The position numbers were made by a program, and so were the translations under genes. This document shows, in pieces, positions 12,065 through 24,240 of a stretch of 64,000 bases of DNA (positions within the stretch are counted from its first letter, which is position 1; every line of letters starts with the position of its first letter). Below the pieces are notes generated by a model, which was not told the DNA's origin, searched no databases, and saw only the letters and a list, made by a program, of their open reading frames with translations. The DNA is from Taxillus chinensis. Its lineage: Eukaryota > Streptophyta > Magnoliopsida > Santalales > Loranthaceae. The stretch is taken from the NCBI GenBank assembly GCA_023512835.1, contig CM042092.1:24997543-25061542 (forward strand). Direction: 5' to 3'.

Positions 12065-13739
12065 TGTCTCGAATTTTTAACCCGACGAAACTAGTCGATG
12101 ACTCCCTTTACCTACCTGGTGGGACAAGGGGTCGAGTTTAATAACAGATCACACGTGATGACTAAATAAAACATCCATATAATGACAATTCAATCCACGC
12201 GCTTAATAATTAAATCATTATTTAAAACCTCATTTCAAAACTTCCCCCTTGAAGGGGTTACATCAGTTTAATCAGAACAACTCAATATAATTTCATAAAG
12301 GAAAAGGAAACAATAAAACATAAACTCTAAAAGTCTCTACCTTGATGTTCCACCTAACTCCAATAGGCACCTGGAAGAAAACACAAACACAAACAGAAGG
12401 GTTAAACAATCATAACTCAGTAGGGATCATGTCTCTCCAACCTATCCCATGCTTCTAACTTCTATTTAATAAAGTACAAATATGTGCTTGTGACAAACAA
12501 AATAACAATTCATATTGCACATATAACTAGTCCTCACAAATTAAACAGGGCAATAGCTGACCACACAAGTCTCGGCCTTAGTCACACAGCTCCTTGTCTG
12601 CCACATAAATTTTCATTCTCAGTCCCACATATCCTCATCCTTAATCACAGAGACTGTCAAACACATGATTATACACAAGATGTCACGCCCCTAAATTCTG
12701 AAACCCACGGAATTAGGAACGCGACTTCCTCTCGCCCTCCAGGGGTCGAGGGGTTGGTGACTGATACAACCCTGTACAATACTACAACGGGGGTAGCGTT
12801 GTACCTTAAAATAAACCAATGCAGCATACAAGTCATTAATCAACATATCTGTAAATAACATTACTGAAATCCAGCAACCAAGTTTGTACAACTGTCACAG
12901 ACCCAAGTCCAGGAAAAGAAAGAAGGAAATAACCAAATAATCAAAGGTAACGAATAAGTTCATAAGTGAACCCTACACAAAGATATTCGACAGCTCCGCT
13001 ATGGCTCCAACGGTCAACCTCTACAACCTGTCAAGAAAAGTAAAAAAAGGTAGGGTGAGCATGAGTGCCCAGTAGGTGATCTCCATCTCCACTATCCCCT
13101 TTATCCGAGTTCCTAGATCTATATGATCAGTGTATGCATGTGCCAGTGTAGTGTCTCATTCCAACACAAACAAATTTCATTAAGTCATAAACAAGTCATC
13201 ACGTCACATTCATCCTCACGAAATTCCCGCTACCAACACTAGGAATTCAAAGCACTACCAATCAGCCATACGTGGGACCCGTAGTGTCTCTAACGACCAC
13301 CCGTCACGTATGGGACCTGGGTTAACCAGCCACATAAGGGACCTGCGGCCTCTTGCCGGCCCTATGTGGGACCCGTGATTAACCCAACCAATTTAAGTAT
13401 AGAATCCATACATAATTAACAAACAACTTTTCAATTTACCAGCATTCAGTGTGACGATTACTCAACCAATTTGAGCACTTACTCGGCAACAACATAATTC
13501 AAATGATTGACTGAAAACATAGATACATATAACAATACATATTTCCACCAGACAATTAATAATCTGTGAAATTAATTTACACACCGAGCTATAATTAATG
13601 CCATCATTAGAGGCACTCTTATTCGTATACTGTATGTACTTATCGTTAGAGGCACTCTTACTCGTCATTTTTATTAGTGCTATCATTATTATTAATGCTA
13701 TCATTATTATTAATATTAATATTTTGTATTTTAGGTAAC

Positions 13740-14200
13740 AAGGCACGGGCCCCCCATACCACACCAACCCAAAGGGTTGGTGTTGACCCGCAGGGACGGC
13801 CGCCTGTGCCACACCAACGGGTTGGCGTCGACCCGCAGGAACGGCCGCCCCCGCCCCCTTCCGTTCCCTTCTATCACGCCGGCGCACGGGCGAGATCCAG
13901 CGGCAGTACACAGGCTTCCGCCGCCGCCCCTCCTCACCGTTGTACGGCACACACACGGTGCGCAGGATGCGCGAGTCCGACCCCACGGGTCGGCGCTGAC
14001 GCCATCGCCACATTCTCCAGCACCTCCGCACGGCGCACTAGATCGGACGGCCATGACGTCCGAGCCGGAGCCCCCCCGACGCTTCCTCCATCCGCACGGC
14101 CACACACCTCCCGGAAACGACGCCCTGATGCCTCTCTTCCATCAGTGAAGTCACGCTCTTGCCGTTGCAAACCACGGTTTCGTGGAAACCGAGTACCCCA
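13740..14200. repeat. GC-rich island with short palindromic tandem words inside an LTR
   Basis: This island sits in otherwise AT-rich LTR sequence. The phrase cacaccaac...gggttgg(t/c)gt...gacccgcagg(g/a)acggccgcc occurs twice in tandem (about 13772-13850) and contains the palindrome ccaaccc-aa-gggttgg. Upstream, at 13260-13380, (t/c)atgtgggacccgtg-type words recur four times. Several overlapping open frames on both strands reflect high GC, not genes. Confidence 0.7.
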
Positions 14201-14721
14201 AAACAATTTACCGCACATATAACTTAATCAAACCCTAAGAATTTTGCGTTCATGCATTAGTATAATCGATAATTAAGAATCACCTACCTGATTATAGCCC
14301 TGAATGATCAACTCGACAATTTGCTTCAAATCTCGCTGCTTCAAACCTGTGCTCCCCCTGCCAAGCTCGCGCACGCACAGCCAAAAATAGGGTTTCCACC
14401 CTAGTTCCTCTTATTTATACTCTATAATAATAATAATAATAAAAATAACAACTTTTAAATAATAATAGTAATCCAATAATAATAAATAAAATGATTAATA
14501 ATAATAGTAATCATTCATTATAAATCTCAGGTACGATTAAATTATTTAAATAATACTAACAAAATAATAACAATACTAATAATCAATCCTCAATAGTAAA
14601 TGCTCGGATTAATAATAATTACATAATAATAATGACATGTCTAAATTTATTAATAATCATAATAATATTTAAAATCAAATTATTAAAAATAAATAAATAA
14701 ATAAATAACGTTAAGGCCACG

Positions 14722-14749
14722 CTGCCGAATAGATATTCCAACATCTATT
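14722..14749. other. Hairpin: 10-bp perfect inverted repeat near the LTR 5' end
   Basis: The arms ccgaatagat and atctattcgg are perfect complements separated by attccaac. They sit about 45 bp inside the 5' end of the nested LTR on the minus strand. Inverted repeats of this kind can affect cDNA synthesis or transcription, but no role is shown. Confidence 0.7.
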
Positions 14750-16082
14750 CGGGGCCTAACCTTCCACACTCACAAGTACGAGTCTTTACACAAGAGTACA
14801 ACACAAAATACTAATCAACACAAATCACAGGGTAAGGACCTCCCACAGTATACAATGCCAATATAGATATATAGCAAACCAGTTAACACAATACACCTTA
14901 CATCATCATAACACCTTTTCAGTCCTCGAAACGTAGCAAAACTCAAACAAATCTCAAAACATTATTCAATAGATGAAAAGCCTCATTCAGTTAGTTACTA
15001 GGTAATTTACAAGCCCTCACACGACCCACAAGGTCCCCATGAAACTTTACCGCAAAGCGCACATGAAAGGACAAGAGAAATAGAATGGTCAGTAACCATT
15101 AGTTGCACAAAAAGAACTTGCCTCAAAGCCCCCTAACTCGAAGCTCTTCCCCCGAACCTTAGAGTCTTCGAATCCTCGAATATTAAGCCCTTCAACCCTT
15201 CAACCCTTCGAAGTGTCGACCTATCACCTTACCAACTCTACTATTCATCATCATTCAACATGCTTCGTTCTGCGACGTAAAATAGACTTTTACTCATTGT
15301 AATTACCAATGCATTCATCAAACCTTGTTTTAATTACATCTAAATCATAGGATAACCACAATGTACACAAAATACACCATTGAAGGCCAACATTCATATA
15401 TGAGATCACACTTATATGAATTTACATATATTTTTATGATATAATCCATAATCCTCATTTTAAAGCACATTCTTAAGCCCCTGGATTTTCACATGTCGAT
15501 AAAACTAGAAAGGTGTACAAAATCCCTACCTTAAACGCAGTCGATTTAAGTCTGGATCGCAAGAATTCTTCCTCCAAGCTCCATGTGCCTCCTAGTCTCT
15601 CTCTTCTTAAGAACATGATGGCTACAATTTGGTTTAGGGTTTTCCTATTTTGTTTTCTCTTCCTTTATATACTTTCTCTTATTTATTTATTTATTTAAAA
15701 TATCCCATATATTACAAAAATACCCTCCTAAGCCCCAAACTCCAAATTATGCCCAATTACTCTCAAAATATTCCATTTGACAAGTACGCCACCACATAAA
15801 TATCATCCTCAAATTATATCCCAATTTGAAAAACCACATGAAAATATCGCAAGCCCACAAAATAGCCTTCTTGGCTCTCGACTCCAAATCGGGCTCACTC
15901 ACAGTTTAAATTCACCATTCGACACACACGACATCATATTGATATTGATTCCTCAAAATACTAACCTCACCATAAGACTAACTCCGCACCCTCTAAACAT
16001 GGGTCATTACATATGTGATATGATTTTTCAATATAATATTCGTAATTAAAGGTAGGTATTAACAGATTCTGGGATTACATAT

Positions 16083-16910
16083 TAAAGTAATAGACTTTAA
16101 TAAGTAATGAAATGTTATAATGCTCATCCATAGAAGAAAATATAAGAAAGTAATCTAATAAATACTTAAACAAAATATATTTCAATTAATCAGAAATAGT
16201 CTTTACATTATTAGGATGACACATTGCTTTATATAACACTATATACCTTAATAGCCCTAACCCAGAAAGTTTATTCCCACCTCACACGTCCCCAAAGACA
16301 GCGAGGCAGGCATGGATATTGGCCGCCCCACCCTGGCCTAACTTTTTATAAGGTTTTTAAATGGTTTTAGCTTAAAATACCAAACCCAACCCCGCCTTGA
16401 CCGACACTCGTTAGTCCTATCCCACCCTAACTTGAACCTGCCCCCTGAACACACCCGAGGCGAGTTCAGGTCATCCACTACCCGGTCCTATCCCGCCTCA
16501 TTGTTATCCCTATACACAATAGAGATTAGTTAAAGAACTTATTATATCATGATCTTATTCAATATGTATAATTACATATTGATGTTACTATTTGTAAACT
16601 CTTTATAAATATCCTAGATTAGATCATTCCCACTATTAAAATAGACCACACTATAATTTTATTAGAATAGAGTATCCCAAGCTTCATTCACCGATTTTGA
16701 ACAAAATTTATACTTAGTCTAATTAGTGGATTTATTGTATATGTCTTACATATACCTGGTAAAAGACTTCAATAAGTAACATGGCATTATGATGCACAAC
16801 CATAAAAGAAAATAGAATAATGCAATATCATAAATACTTAAACACAATATATTTCAATTAATCAAAAATAGTATTTACATTATTAGGATGACACACTATT
16901 TTCTATAAAA
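16083..16910. repeat. Two diverged direct repeats in AT-rich sequence
   Basis: About 150 bp at 16083-16245 (containing caatatatttcaattaatca and acattattaggatgacaca) recurs at about 16766-16910. The spacing and the 'ttattaggatgacac' ending suggest remnants of one LTR family. No protein similarity is visible between them. Confidence 0.7.
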
Positions 16911-17126
16911 TTACCCTAACATCGAGGTATCTCACAAGATAACTAGTTCGATGGATGTCTCGATAAAGAGTCTTGTTTGATATGTCAATGGTATAACAAC
17001 TTTAGTGGAATGGTGTCATTTCAATGACTTTTCCACTTAGTGTTTTAAATCCATTTATCTCACATGCACCTGATTTGTTTGGCAGTAAGGGACATGATAG
17101 TAATAACATGCATACTATCATCGAAA

Positions 17127-17625
17127 GAATAAAATTTTTAGCATTTCTCTTTAATCAATTAGGGCAACACAATGGGTAAGAAAGATACCCAAGGAGTAAA
17201 AACGGGTTCATCTCAAGGAGGTCAATCAGCATTCAACTCATCCAAATGAGAGTAAATATCCATAATTCTTCAAGAAAGTAATAAAGATTACAAAGAGTGA
17301 TTGAAGGATTTTAAAGCAAAATACAACAAACAAGCATAAGCAGGACAAGCTAGAATGAAGATATCATAGTCAAAGAAGGAATAAAAATTTTAGCATTTCT
17401 TTTTATATCGATTAGGGCAACATAGTGGGTAAGAAAGATACCCAAGGAGTAAGAACGGGTTCATCTCAAGGAGGTCGATTAGTATTGAACTCATCAAAAT
17501 GAGAGTAAATACCCATAATTCTTTAAGAAAGTAATAGAGTTTACAAAGAGCGATTAAAGGATTTTGAAGCAGAATACAACAAACAAGTATAAGCAAGACG
17601 AGCTAGAAGGGAGATATCATAGTTA
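17127..17625. repeat. Two-copy tandem duplication, period about 252 bp
   Basis: The sequence from aaaatttttagcatttct through gatatcatagt (17127-17371) is repeated at 17379-17625 with roughly 90% identity by eye. It lies immediately upstream of a copia-like LTR tail and is probably duplicated retroelement sequence. No gene is seen in either copy. Confidence 0.85.
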
Positions 17626-17639
17626 GTAAGTATTCTTAT

Positions 17640-18240
17640 TATAACTTGCTTTGTAAAATATTGTAGAGAGTGAAAAATGAAGTTAAGAGAAGGGAGATGT
17701 TCTTATAAAAAGTTGTGGGCCTCGATTGTAATAGTTGGAGCTATTAATGTATTGCCTCGATGTAGGTACAACTTCACCACCATGAAGTAGGTCTATTCAA
17801 AACCACGTATATCTTGGTGTTATTTTCATTCTTGCACTTTTTAGTTTTTTTTATTTGATCTCAAATCAAAGTACCTAAAACAAATAAACTATAAACCCAA
17901 TCTAAAGAAAACCTAAGAAGACAAGACTTACTAGTTGGAGCTAGGTAAGGTGTTTGAAAGGTAACTATGAGTTTCATTGTGATCAGTAGATAGTGGTAGA
18001 CTTGTCGTAGTTGGTTTTCTAGCAAGGGTTATCTGTTGGATGAGTTGTAAGTCCCTAGATTGTGTAATTGTAGCCAGCAGTTCTAATGTGGTTCATCTAG
18101 GTTGGTTGTAGCTTCTTATTGAATTACTTTAATGGCTTTTTTATTTAGGAAGAAATCGATTTACACATATTCACCCCCCCCCCCCTCTTTGTCTACATAA
18201 CTGAGCTTGGGACTTTAATTGGATTTATGTTATATTTGTA
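17640..18240 (+). mobile_element. Copia-like LTR fragment (3' half)
   Basis: Several landmarks match the 3' half of plant Ty1/copia LTRs: a TATA-like ttcttataaaaagttg (17701), the string acttcaccaccatgaagtag (near 17772), then the diagnostic 'cacatattcacccccccc...ctctttgtc' near 18160-18195. The same tail occurs at 57955-57975 in the large inverted repeat. The left edge and any internal coding region are missing or unrecognisable. Confidence 0.5.
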
Positions 18241-18900
18241 ATAACATGTGAACTTTCATTTTTGTTTTCTAAAGGGTCCATAGAAGTTATAATATATTCA
18301 TGGATACATGTTTATGATTGATAAATGATATTGGTTTAAATTATTAATTTCATTACATTATAAATGTACAGATAGATGTATAGGTAGTAGGTTTTGTTAT
18401 GAGAAAACACCTATGGTATAGTTTTCATTAGTGTTTGTCATCAACTCCTTAACTTTTCAAGTGTAGGCATAAAAAGTCACTTACATGGTTTTAGTGTTGT
18501 AGAAATTGGAAACATGATAATGCCATTAAAGGTGGTTTCTTTAACTCTACTTATAATGTATGATGTGATCTATTAACATATAAGTAGATGTGAATAAATA
18601 CATTTTAAAATAAAATACAATCAATTAATATTATAAAATTTAGTATAACCTAATTGTTTATATACTATCTCCATTAATTTAGTTTTTTGCTAATTTAATG
18701 ATATAGACAACTAGCAACCAATTTCTTGAAGTGCTCCTAATACTCATACATTATCTCAACATGGCTTTTCTTGATTCCCAAACTCTCCTTCTGAATTACA
18801 ATGATCCTTGATGCTAGGAAGAATCTATTTAGGATTTTATCGATTCATTCTAATACGTGACCTCTTTTAACTACAAGTAATATAACTAGTCTTTTGGACC
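18241..18900 (+). mobile_element. Probable LTR 3' end and AT-rich sequence before gypsy pol remnant
   Basis: The stretch at about 18380-18515 (aactccttaacttttcaagtg...aaattggaaacatgata) is similar to the LTR end at 42850-42994. It may be the end of a 5' LTR belonging to the dead gypsy element that follows. The remainder is AT-rich and carries no recognisable gag. Confidence 0.35.
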
Positions 18901-19139
18901 TATAACAAGTGAGAATAGGGAAGCTATCAACTTGATTTGATCTTTGAAAACATTGTGAAGCTTCGTAGAGGAGCAGACCACATTGAATTGTTGGATAATT
19001 GCTATGTAAAGCAACATATTATCCTAATTTGTAAAGACATTTATTAAATAAAAAAATTGAATTTTTTTGAGTATATAAAAAAGTTCATATTTTTCTTTCT
19101 AGAAAGGTAAATTATTAAAATTGAGGAGATGTTGAAGAT

Positions 19140-22090
19140 TTGATTGATTCCTCCAAGTTATACTATATTTCTTCTCTAGTATTATTGGCAAGCAAAAAAA
19201 AAGGAGACTTGGAGGTTCTATACTGACTATCGAGCCCTAAATGAAGCATGTGAAGACTCAATTTCCCATTCTAATGTTTGATGAGATGTTAGATGAACTA
19301 TATGGTGCATGTGTTCATCAAGCTTGATTTACAGGCTGGATTCCACCAAATTCATATAAAGAGGAAGGATAAGCACAAGGCATCCCTTTAAACTCAGTTG
19401 GGATTATGAGTATCCAGTTATGCCTTTTGGATTATGGAATTTTTTTTCCTTTACTTTCCTAGCAACCATGAATTATATTTTCATACCCTTGTTGAGGAAG
19501 TCCATGTTGGTGTTCTTTAACAATATATTGATTTATTCAAAATCAATGGGGGGGCCTCTAAAGCACTTGGAGATCACTTCGGGGATTCTAGAGCAACACT
19601 ACATTTTTATTAGGACATTTAAATATGATTTTGTGCAAGAGGAACTTTAATATCTTGGGCACATAATTTCAGATGTTGGAGTGAAGGTTGATCCAAAGAA
19701 CATTGAGGCTATGGCAAAATAACCATAGCCAAAGGATGTATCAACTTTTAGAGGATTTTTGGAGCTAATTGGTTACTACAGGAGGTTCATAAAGAATTAT
19801 GGTCAGATTACAAAACCTTTGACTACGATGTTGAAGGATGGTTTGCAGTGGATGGAAGAGGTAAGGAGAGGTTTTGAAGACTTGAAGAGGGTTATAACAC
19901 AAACCCTTGTTCTAGCTTTATCCAAATTTGAAATGTCATTTGAAGTCTATACTGATTGCGAGTGAAGATAGTATTCTAGATATTATAGTGCAAGAGAAGA
20001 TGACATTAACATTTATTTCTAAGGCCTTAGGATCAATAAAAAAAATCTTAAAGTGCTCATGCTAGAAAACTATTGGTCATGGTGTATCTGGTTGAGGTAT
20101 GGCGATCTTATTTGTTAGGTAAAAAATCCATCATTATTATTGATCAACTAGCTTCAAGGCATTTGTTAAAACAAAATATTGTAACTCTGGTGCAATAGAA
20201 GTTCCTTGTGAAGCTTCTCGTGTTCATGTATGATATCGTTTACCAACCCAATAAAGAAAATAAAGTTGTTAATACCCTATCTAGAAAAAAGGTAGACCTA
20301 TGACAAGGATTTTGTATTAGAATAAAGAGGCCATACTTTTTGCCTTTAGTTTGGAAAGTATGTGATCAGATTGGAGGGGCCTTTCAGTTTCATGCTAGAG
20401 CTGTAAAGATTCTGAAGAAACTATAGGACCACGATGATGGAGTGAGAGATTTCTATTCAAGGATGGGCTCTTGTACTTCAAAAACTATGTGTACGTATTG
20501 GGATTGACAGGATTGAGAGAGGAGAACTTAGCTCACTTCTATAACAACAAGGAAGGTGGATATTCCCGATGGTAACACAAATATTTAGACCAAACATCTC
20601 TTCTATTGGGAGGGTCTCAAAAGTGGAGTGAAGAAGTTAGTGGCCAAATCTGACATCTTTCAAAAGGTGAAATATGACCATAGACGTCCTATAGGGATAT
20701 TGCAACCATTGTTGATTCTGAGAAAATTTAAAGAGGACTTGATCATAGATTTTATAAAGGGGTTGGCTAGTAGTGGTGGTTAAGTGAGGGTGTCCATTTT
20801 ATTCCACTCCAACATCCTCACTATTGTTAGTGGGGATTAAAGCATCTATGGATAATGTGGTTAAGTTAAATTAGATTCCCCAAAATATTGTGACCGATCA
20901 TGGAAAACTATTGATGAGTTCTTTTTAACAGGAACTATTTTCTTTGTAGGGCAATAAGTTGAAGGCAAATTCCTTTTATCATCCTCAAACTAATGGCCAA
21001 AGAGAAATGATGAATCAAACTCTTAAGCAGTACCGTAGATGTTATTTCAACGAGGAGCAAAAACGATGGTAGGAGTTCATTACTTAGGCGGAGTATTGGT
21101 ACAACACATCATATCAAGCTTCCAACAAAGTCCTTTTGAAGTAATATATGGGTGAGTGCCTCCAATGATAAGCTATTATACGAAGGGGATAAATTACAAT
21201 GAAATAGAAATGGAGTTGGTGGCTAGTGTTGGGTCTCTAACGTCCCATAGATCAATCCCACATCGGTTAGGGCGAACATTGAGGTCGTCCTAATGAGGAG
21301 GCTCATGTGCACCTTGTTACAACGCGTTTTAACGGGTCGCGGCCCGTTAGAAACAAATCCGTGCGGGCTGCGGCCCATGGGTGGGTGCGTGAGTGCCAAA
21401 GCGGACAATATTGTGATAGTGAGTGCCCTGGCCGAGGTCCAACAAGTGGTATCAGAGCCGGGTCCTCTAGACCGATGGTGGGATTGGGGGGGAGACTGTT
21501 GGGTCTCTAACGTCCCATAGATCAATCCCACATCGGTTAGGGCGAACATTGAGGTCGTCCTAATGAGGAGGCTCATGTGCACCTTGTTACAACGCGTTTT
21601 AACGGGTCGCGGCCCGTTAGAAACAAATCCGTGCGGGCTGCGGCCCATGGGTGGGTGCGTGAGTGCCAAAGCGGACAATATTGTGATAGTGAGTGCCTTG
21701 GCCGAGGTCCAACAGCTAGAGATGTAGTTCTAACCTAGGTGAAAAAAAGAGCTTTATAAGACAAGGGAATGCATGAAGAAGTATTATGGTCTTGGAAGCA
21801 AAGATATGTCATTTGAGCTTGGAGATTATGTGTACCTCAAGCTCTAACCATACCAACAAAGCTTTTTGAACAAGAAATTCAATGTGAAGTTGTCCCAACG
21901 ATGCAATAGCCTTTCAAGGTGTTAGGGCAGTTGGAGGAGGTGGCCTATGAGTTAGAGTTGTCATCTTTTCTAAATTACATTCGATGTTTCATATTTTCAT
22001 GTTAAAGAAAGGAGTGGGAGACCAAATCTTATTTTAGAGGAGTTACCAATGTTTAACGTGAGAGGAAATATGTTGTTACAAGTTATAACC
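19140..22090 (+). pseudogene. Degenerate Ty3/gypsy pol (RT-RNaseH-integrase)
   Basis: Reading across many stops and frameshifts, the plus strand encodes Ty3/gypsy pol pieces in order. A reverse transcriptase start (WRF-TDYRALNE, about 19210) is followed by the palm (MPFGLWNF, 19420). The active site reads FFNNILIYS at about 19520, where active enzymes have F/YXDD, so both catalytic aspartates are Asn. Next come the thumb/connection (GYYRRFIKNYG, 19780) and a KPL-TM-KDG-QW segment (about 19819). Integrase pieces (IIDFIKGLASS near 20742; FYHPQTNGQREMMNQTLKQYRR near 20975) and an integrase C-terminal stretch (21750-21850) follow. Gag and protease are not recognisable. The integrase region is interrupted by a young TRIM at 21227-21714. 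The element is dead. Confidence 0.85.
21227..21714 (+). mobile_element. Intact, very young TRIM (488 bp), perfect TSD gctag
   Basis: Two 218-bp LTRs (21227-21444 and 21497-21714) both begin TGTTGGGTCTC and end CCAACA. By eye they differ at one base (gccctgg versus gccttgg). Between them lie 52 bp: the initiator-Met primer-binding site tggtatcagagcc (21447-21459) and a purine tract (gattgggggggagac, ending 21496). The pentamer gctag flanks both sides (21222-21226, 21715-21719). This is a complete terminal-repeat retrotransposon in miniature with no coding capacity. The tcccacatcgg phrase in its LTR is common to widespread plant TRIMs. Confidence 0.96.
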
Positions 22091-22800
22091 ATTGTTCATA
22101 TCGCTTTCAGACGAAGGGTCGTGGGAGATCCAAGATTTAGCAAGTTTTGGTTCAATGGCAAGGCATTCCTCAATAGGAAGCTACTTGGGAAGATGATGAC
22201 TTTATGAATGAGTGTTTTCTAGATTTTACCCTAGAGGACAAAGGTAGTCTTGAAGGGCGAATGAATGATGAGAAATTGCAACTCTCAAGTAAAGTAATGC
22301 AGGAGCTAGCTTGAAACGAAACATTGCTTGAATCATATGTTTTGTGTAGCTATTAGCTTGATTCAAGCACCCCATGATTCAAGCAGATGAATTCACCCTA
22401 TTTTATGTTGTCGACAATTTGTGTAGGAGCGTGAACATCTCGAGCATGATTCGTGCATGACCTGATTATACGTTTCGAACAGTCAGTAGATTCGTGCATA
22501 CTTAAAGTTATTCTAATGAGTTCTTGTATTTATTTATTATTTATTTTATATTAATTAATTAAGGACAAAAAGGTTTATTATATTATAATTTATATTGTAC
22601 TAGGATTTCTATTGTTTTAACATTATGTCTATCTAAGGTCATGAATTTATTCATTTCAAAAGCTTAGTTTATTGAAACTTTTAAGAGTTTTTTATCAATT
22701 AATTTTCAGTTAATTACTTGAATTGTTTCTTGGGCTAGAGTTTGGGTGAATTTTACTATCCATCTTTAAATTGTTGTTAAATTCTAACAAAGGGCATCAA
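22091..22800 (+). mobile_element. Downstream end and probable 3' LTR of the dead gypsy element
   Basis: After the integrase C-terminal region the sequence contains repeated words in both orientations: cttgaatcat, gcttgattcaagc, catgattcaagc, then gattcgtgca twice (22320-22500). AT-rich LTR-like DNA follows. Exact LTR termini and a target duplication were not found. Confidence 0.35.
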
Positions 22801-24240
22801 TATAACCACACCAAGAACATTGAGAAGATAAAAGATTGTCTAAAACAATATAAATGTTTTCGAGTGTTACTTGACTAAACTCATTGGTTAGCACTCACAT
22901 AATGTCTCATGTGTGGCTCTAATAGCCCTTCTAGATACTTAGTCTAACCATTCATTTGTGGGTAAAAACTCATAGAGAAGTTGACATCTAAACATATAAT
23001 ATAGAACAACTTAATCCAATATCTCACTGCGAATTTAAGTCTCAATCGCTCATCATTAATTTTAGAATGCCCCAAATTCTTTAAAACATTTCTCCCGATG
23101 TAAAGGTAGTTCTAATGTAATTAAACAATAAAAAAATAATATTTCTAAATACTAGATATGAAATAGCATTATAATTCATATGTAAAGACAATAGGATAGT
23201 TACGCAAAAAAATTTTCCAAATTAATATGAAGCCCATTTATCAGTGTTGTGCTTACTATTAAGTATGCTTTGTAAAAATCTCAAAGTCAAAGGTGTTTGA
23301 TCTAATAAAGTTAAACACTAAAGTTACTAGTGAAGCATAAAGGTAGTTCTAATAGTCCTAATAAAGTTACTGTTTGGTTGGGGGTTTCCAAAATTTGATT
23401 TTGGTTTCAAAAACAAAATCTAAGTCACAAAGGTGGTGTTTGATAAGTATTTTTATTCTTATGTTTTAGTTTTATGATTGCAATTTTTATTAAAATTAGA
23501 ATTTGAATTCAAAATTTTGAAAACAAATTTCGTTTGGTAAAAAAAATTAAGAAGAGTGAATTTTTTAACTAAGTCCTACAAAAATTGATTAAAAAATAAA
23601 ATAAGATGAAACCGAACAATAAAGTAGATAAAAGAAAGAGAACAAATTATAAAAATAAAATTAAGTCTCATAAAAAAATGTTTAATTTAAAAATAAAAAA
23701 TAATTTAAATTTATTTTAAAAAAATAACTACTTTATTCAAATAAGAATTTAAAAAAATTAACACCTTATCTAGAAAATAGATGTATTAAAAAACCAAATA
23801 GGACCAAAAATTTATTTGAAGTATTTATTTTTAAAATAAAATAATATTCTATTTAAATAAAATTTGAATAAAATAATTATTTTAAAAATAAATAAATTAT
23901 TTTTTATTTTCAGATAGAAATTATTATTTTTTTAAAATTCATTTAAAAAAATTTATTCTCTTCCCTCTACTTATTATCTAGCCAACCATATTCTAATTTT
24001 TACTAAATTTTGTAAAATCTAATTTTTTTTTTTAAAACCTATCAAAACACATTCTCTTTTAAAACTAAAACTCAAAATATCAATAAAAATTTAAATCATG
24101 AAACCAAAAACATTTTCAAACAAAGACCAACTTAGTACAAACTCAACAAAAGTAACTTTGACTTAATTCGCTCGTTTTAGCTTCCATTTTCTGAAACTAA
24201 GTACAAACTTAATTTAAAAAGCTATTCGGGCATTAGTCTT
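22801..24240. other. Very AT-rich intergenic sequence, possible MITE at about 23370-24130
   Basis: No gene is seen. Between 23370 and 24130 the two ends are loosely inverted copies. The left end has tttggttggg...ttttggtttcaaaaa and gtgtttgataagta; the right end, read inversely, has ttggtctttgtttgaaaa...tttggtttcat and gtgttttgatagg. This suggests one or two nested old MITEs. The termini are too diverged to define a target duplication. Confidence 0.35.

Larger units (their letters stand above)
12681..14790 (-). mobile_element. Nested solo LTR, family B, 2.1 kb, perfect TSD caaga
   Basis: On the minus strand the element starts TGTAAAGACTCG and ends ...GGGGCGTGACA. The pentamer caaga flanks it at 12676-12680 and 14791-14795. 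A minus-strand TATA box (gagtataaataag, near 14415) precedes an aactagggtgg leader, consistent with LTR transcription. The element contains a striking GC-rich island (about 13740-14200) and short word repeats. Open frames in the GC island look like composition artefacts. Confidence 0.85.
12065..16011 (-). mobile_element. Family A LTR split by a younger solo LTR
   Basis: The right part (about 14796-16011) and the left part (12065-12675) together match the solo LTR at 9826-11624 in order and orientation. Shared landmarks are the minus-strand start tgtaatgaccca, the text around gcccaattactctcaaaatattcc, the TATA-like region near 15665, the 'ctcagtagggatcatgtctctccaacc' phrase near 12418, and the end near tctcgaattttt. 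Removing the 2110-bp insert and its 5-bp duplication leaves about 1.83 kb, close to the 1.80 kb of its relative. A clean target duplication for the outer element is not visible. TTCGAA words occur at about 15135-15225. Confidence 0.75.

Noticed and set aside
13462..14222. Open frames of 120-190 residues in the GC island
   Set aside because: Frames overlap on both strands, are confined to the GC-rich part of a solo LTR and show no recognisable domain.
21447..21459. tRNA-like match to initiator Met tRNA
   Set aside because: It is only the primer-binding site complementary to the tRNA 3' end, not a tRNA gene. The same applies to 6701-6713.
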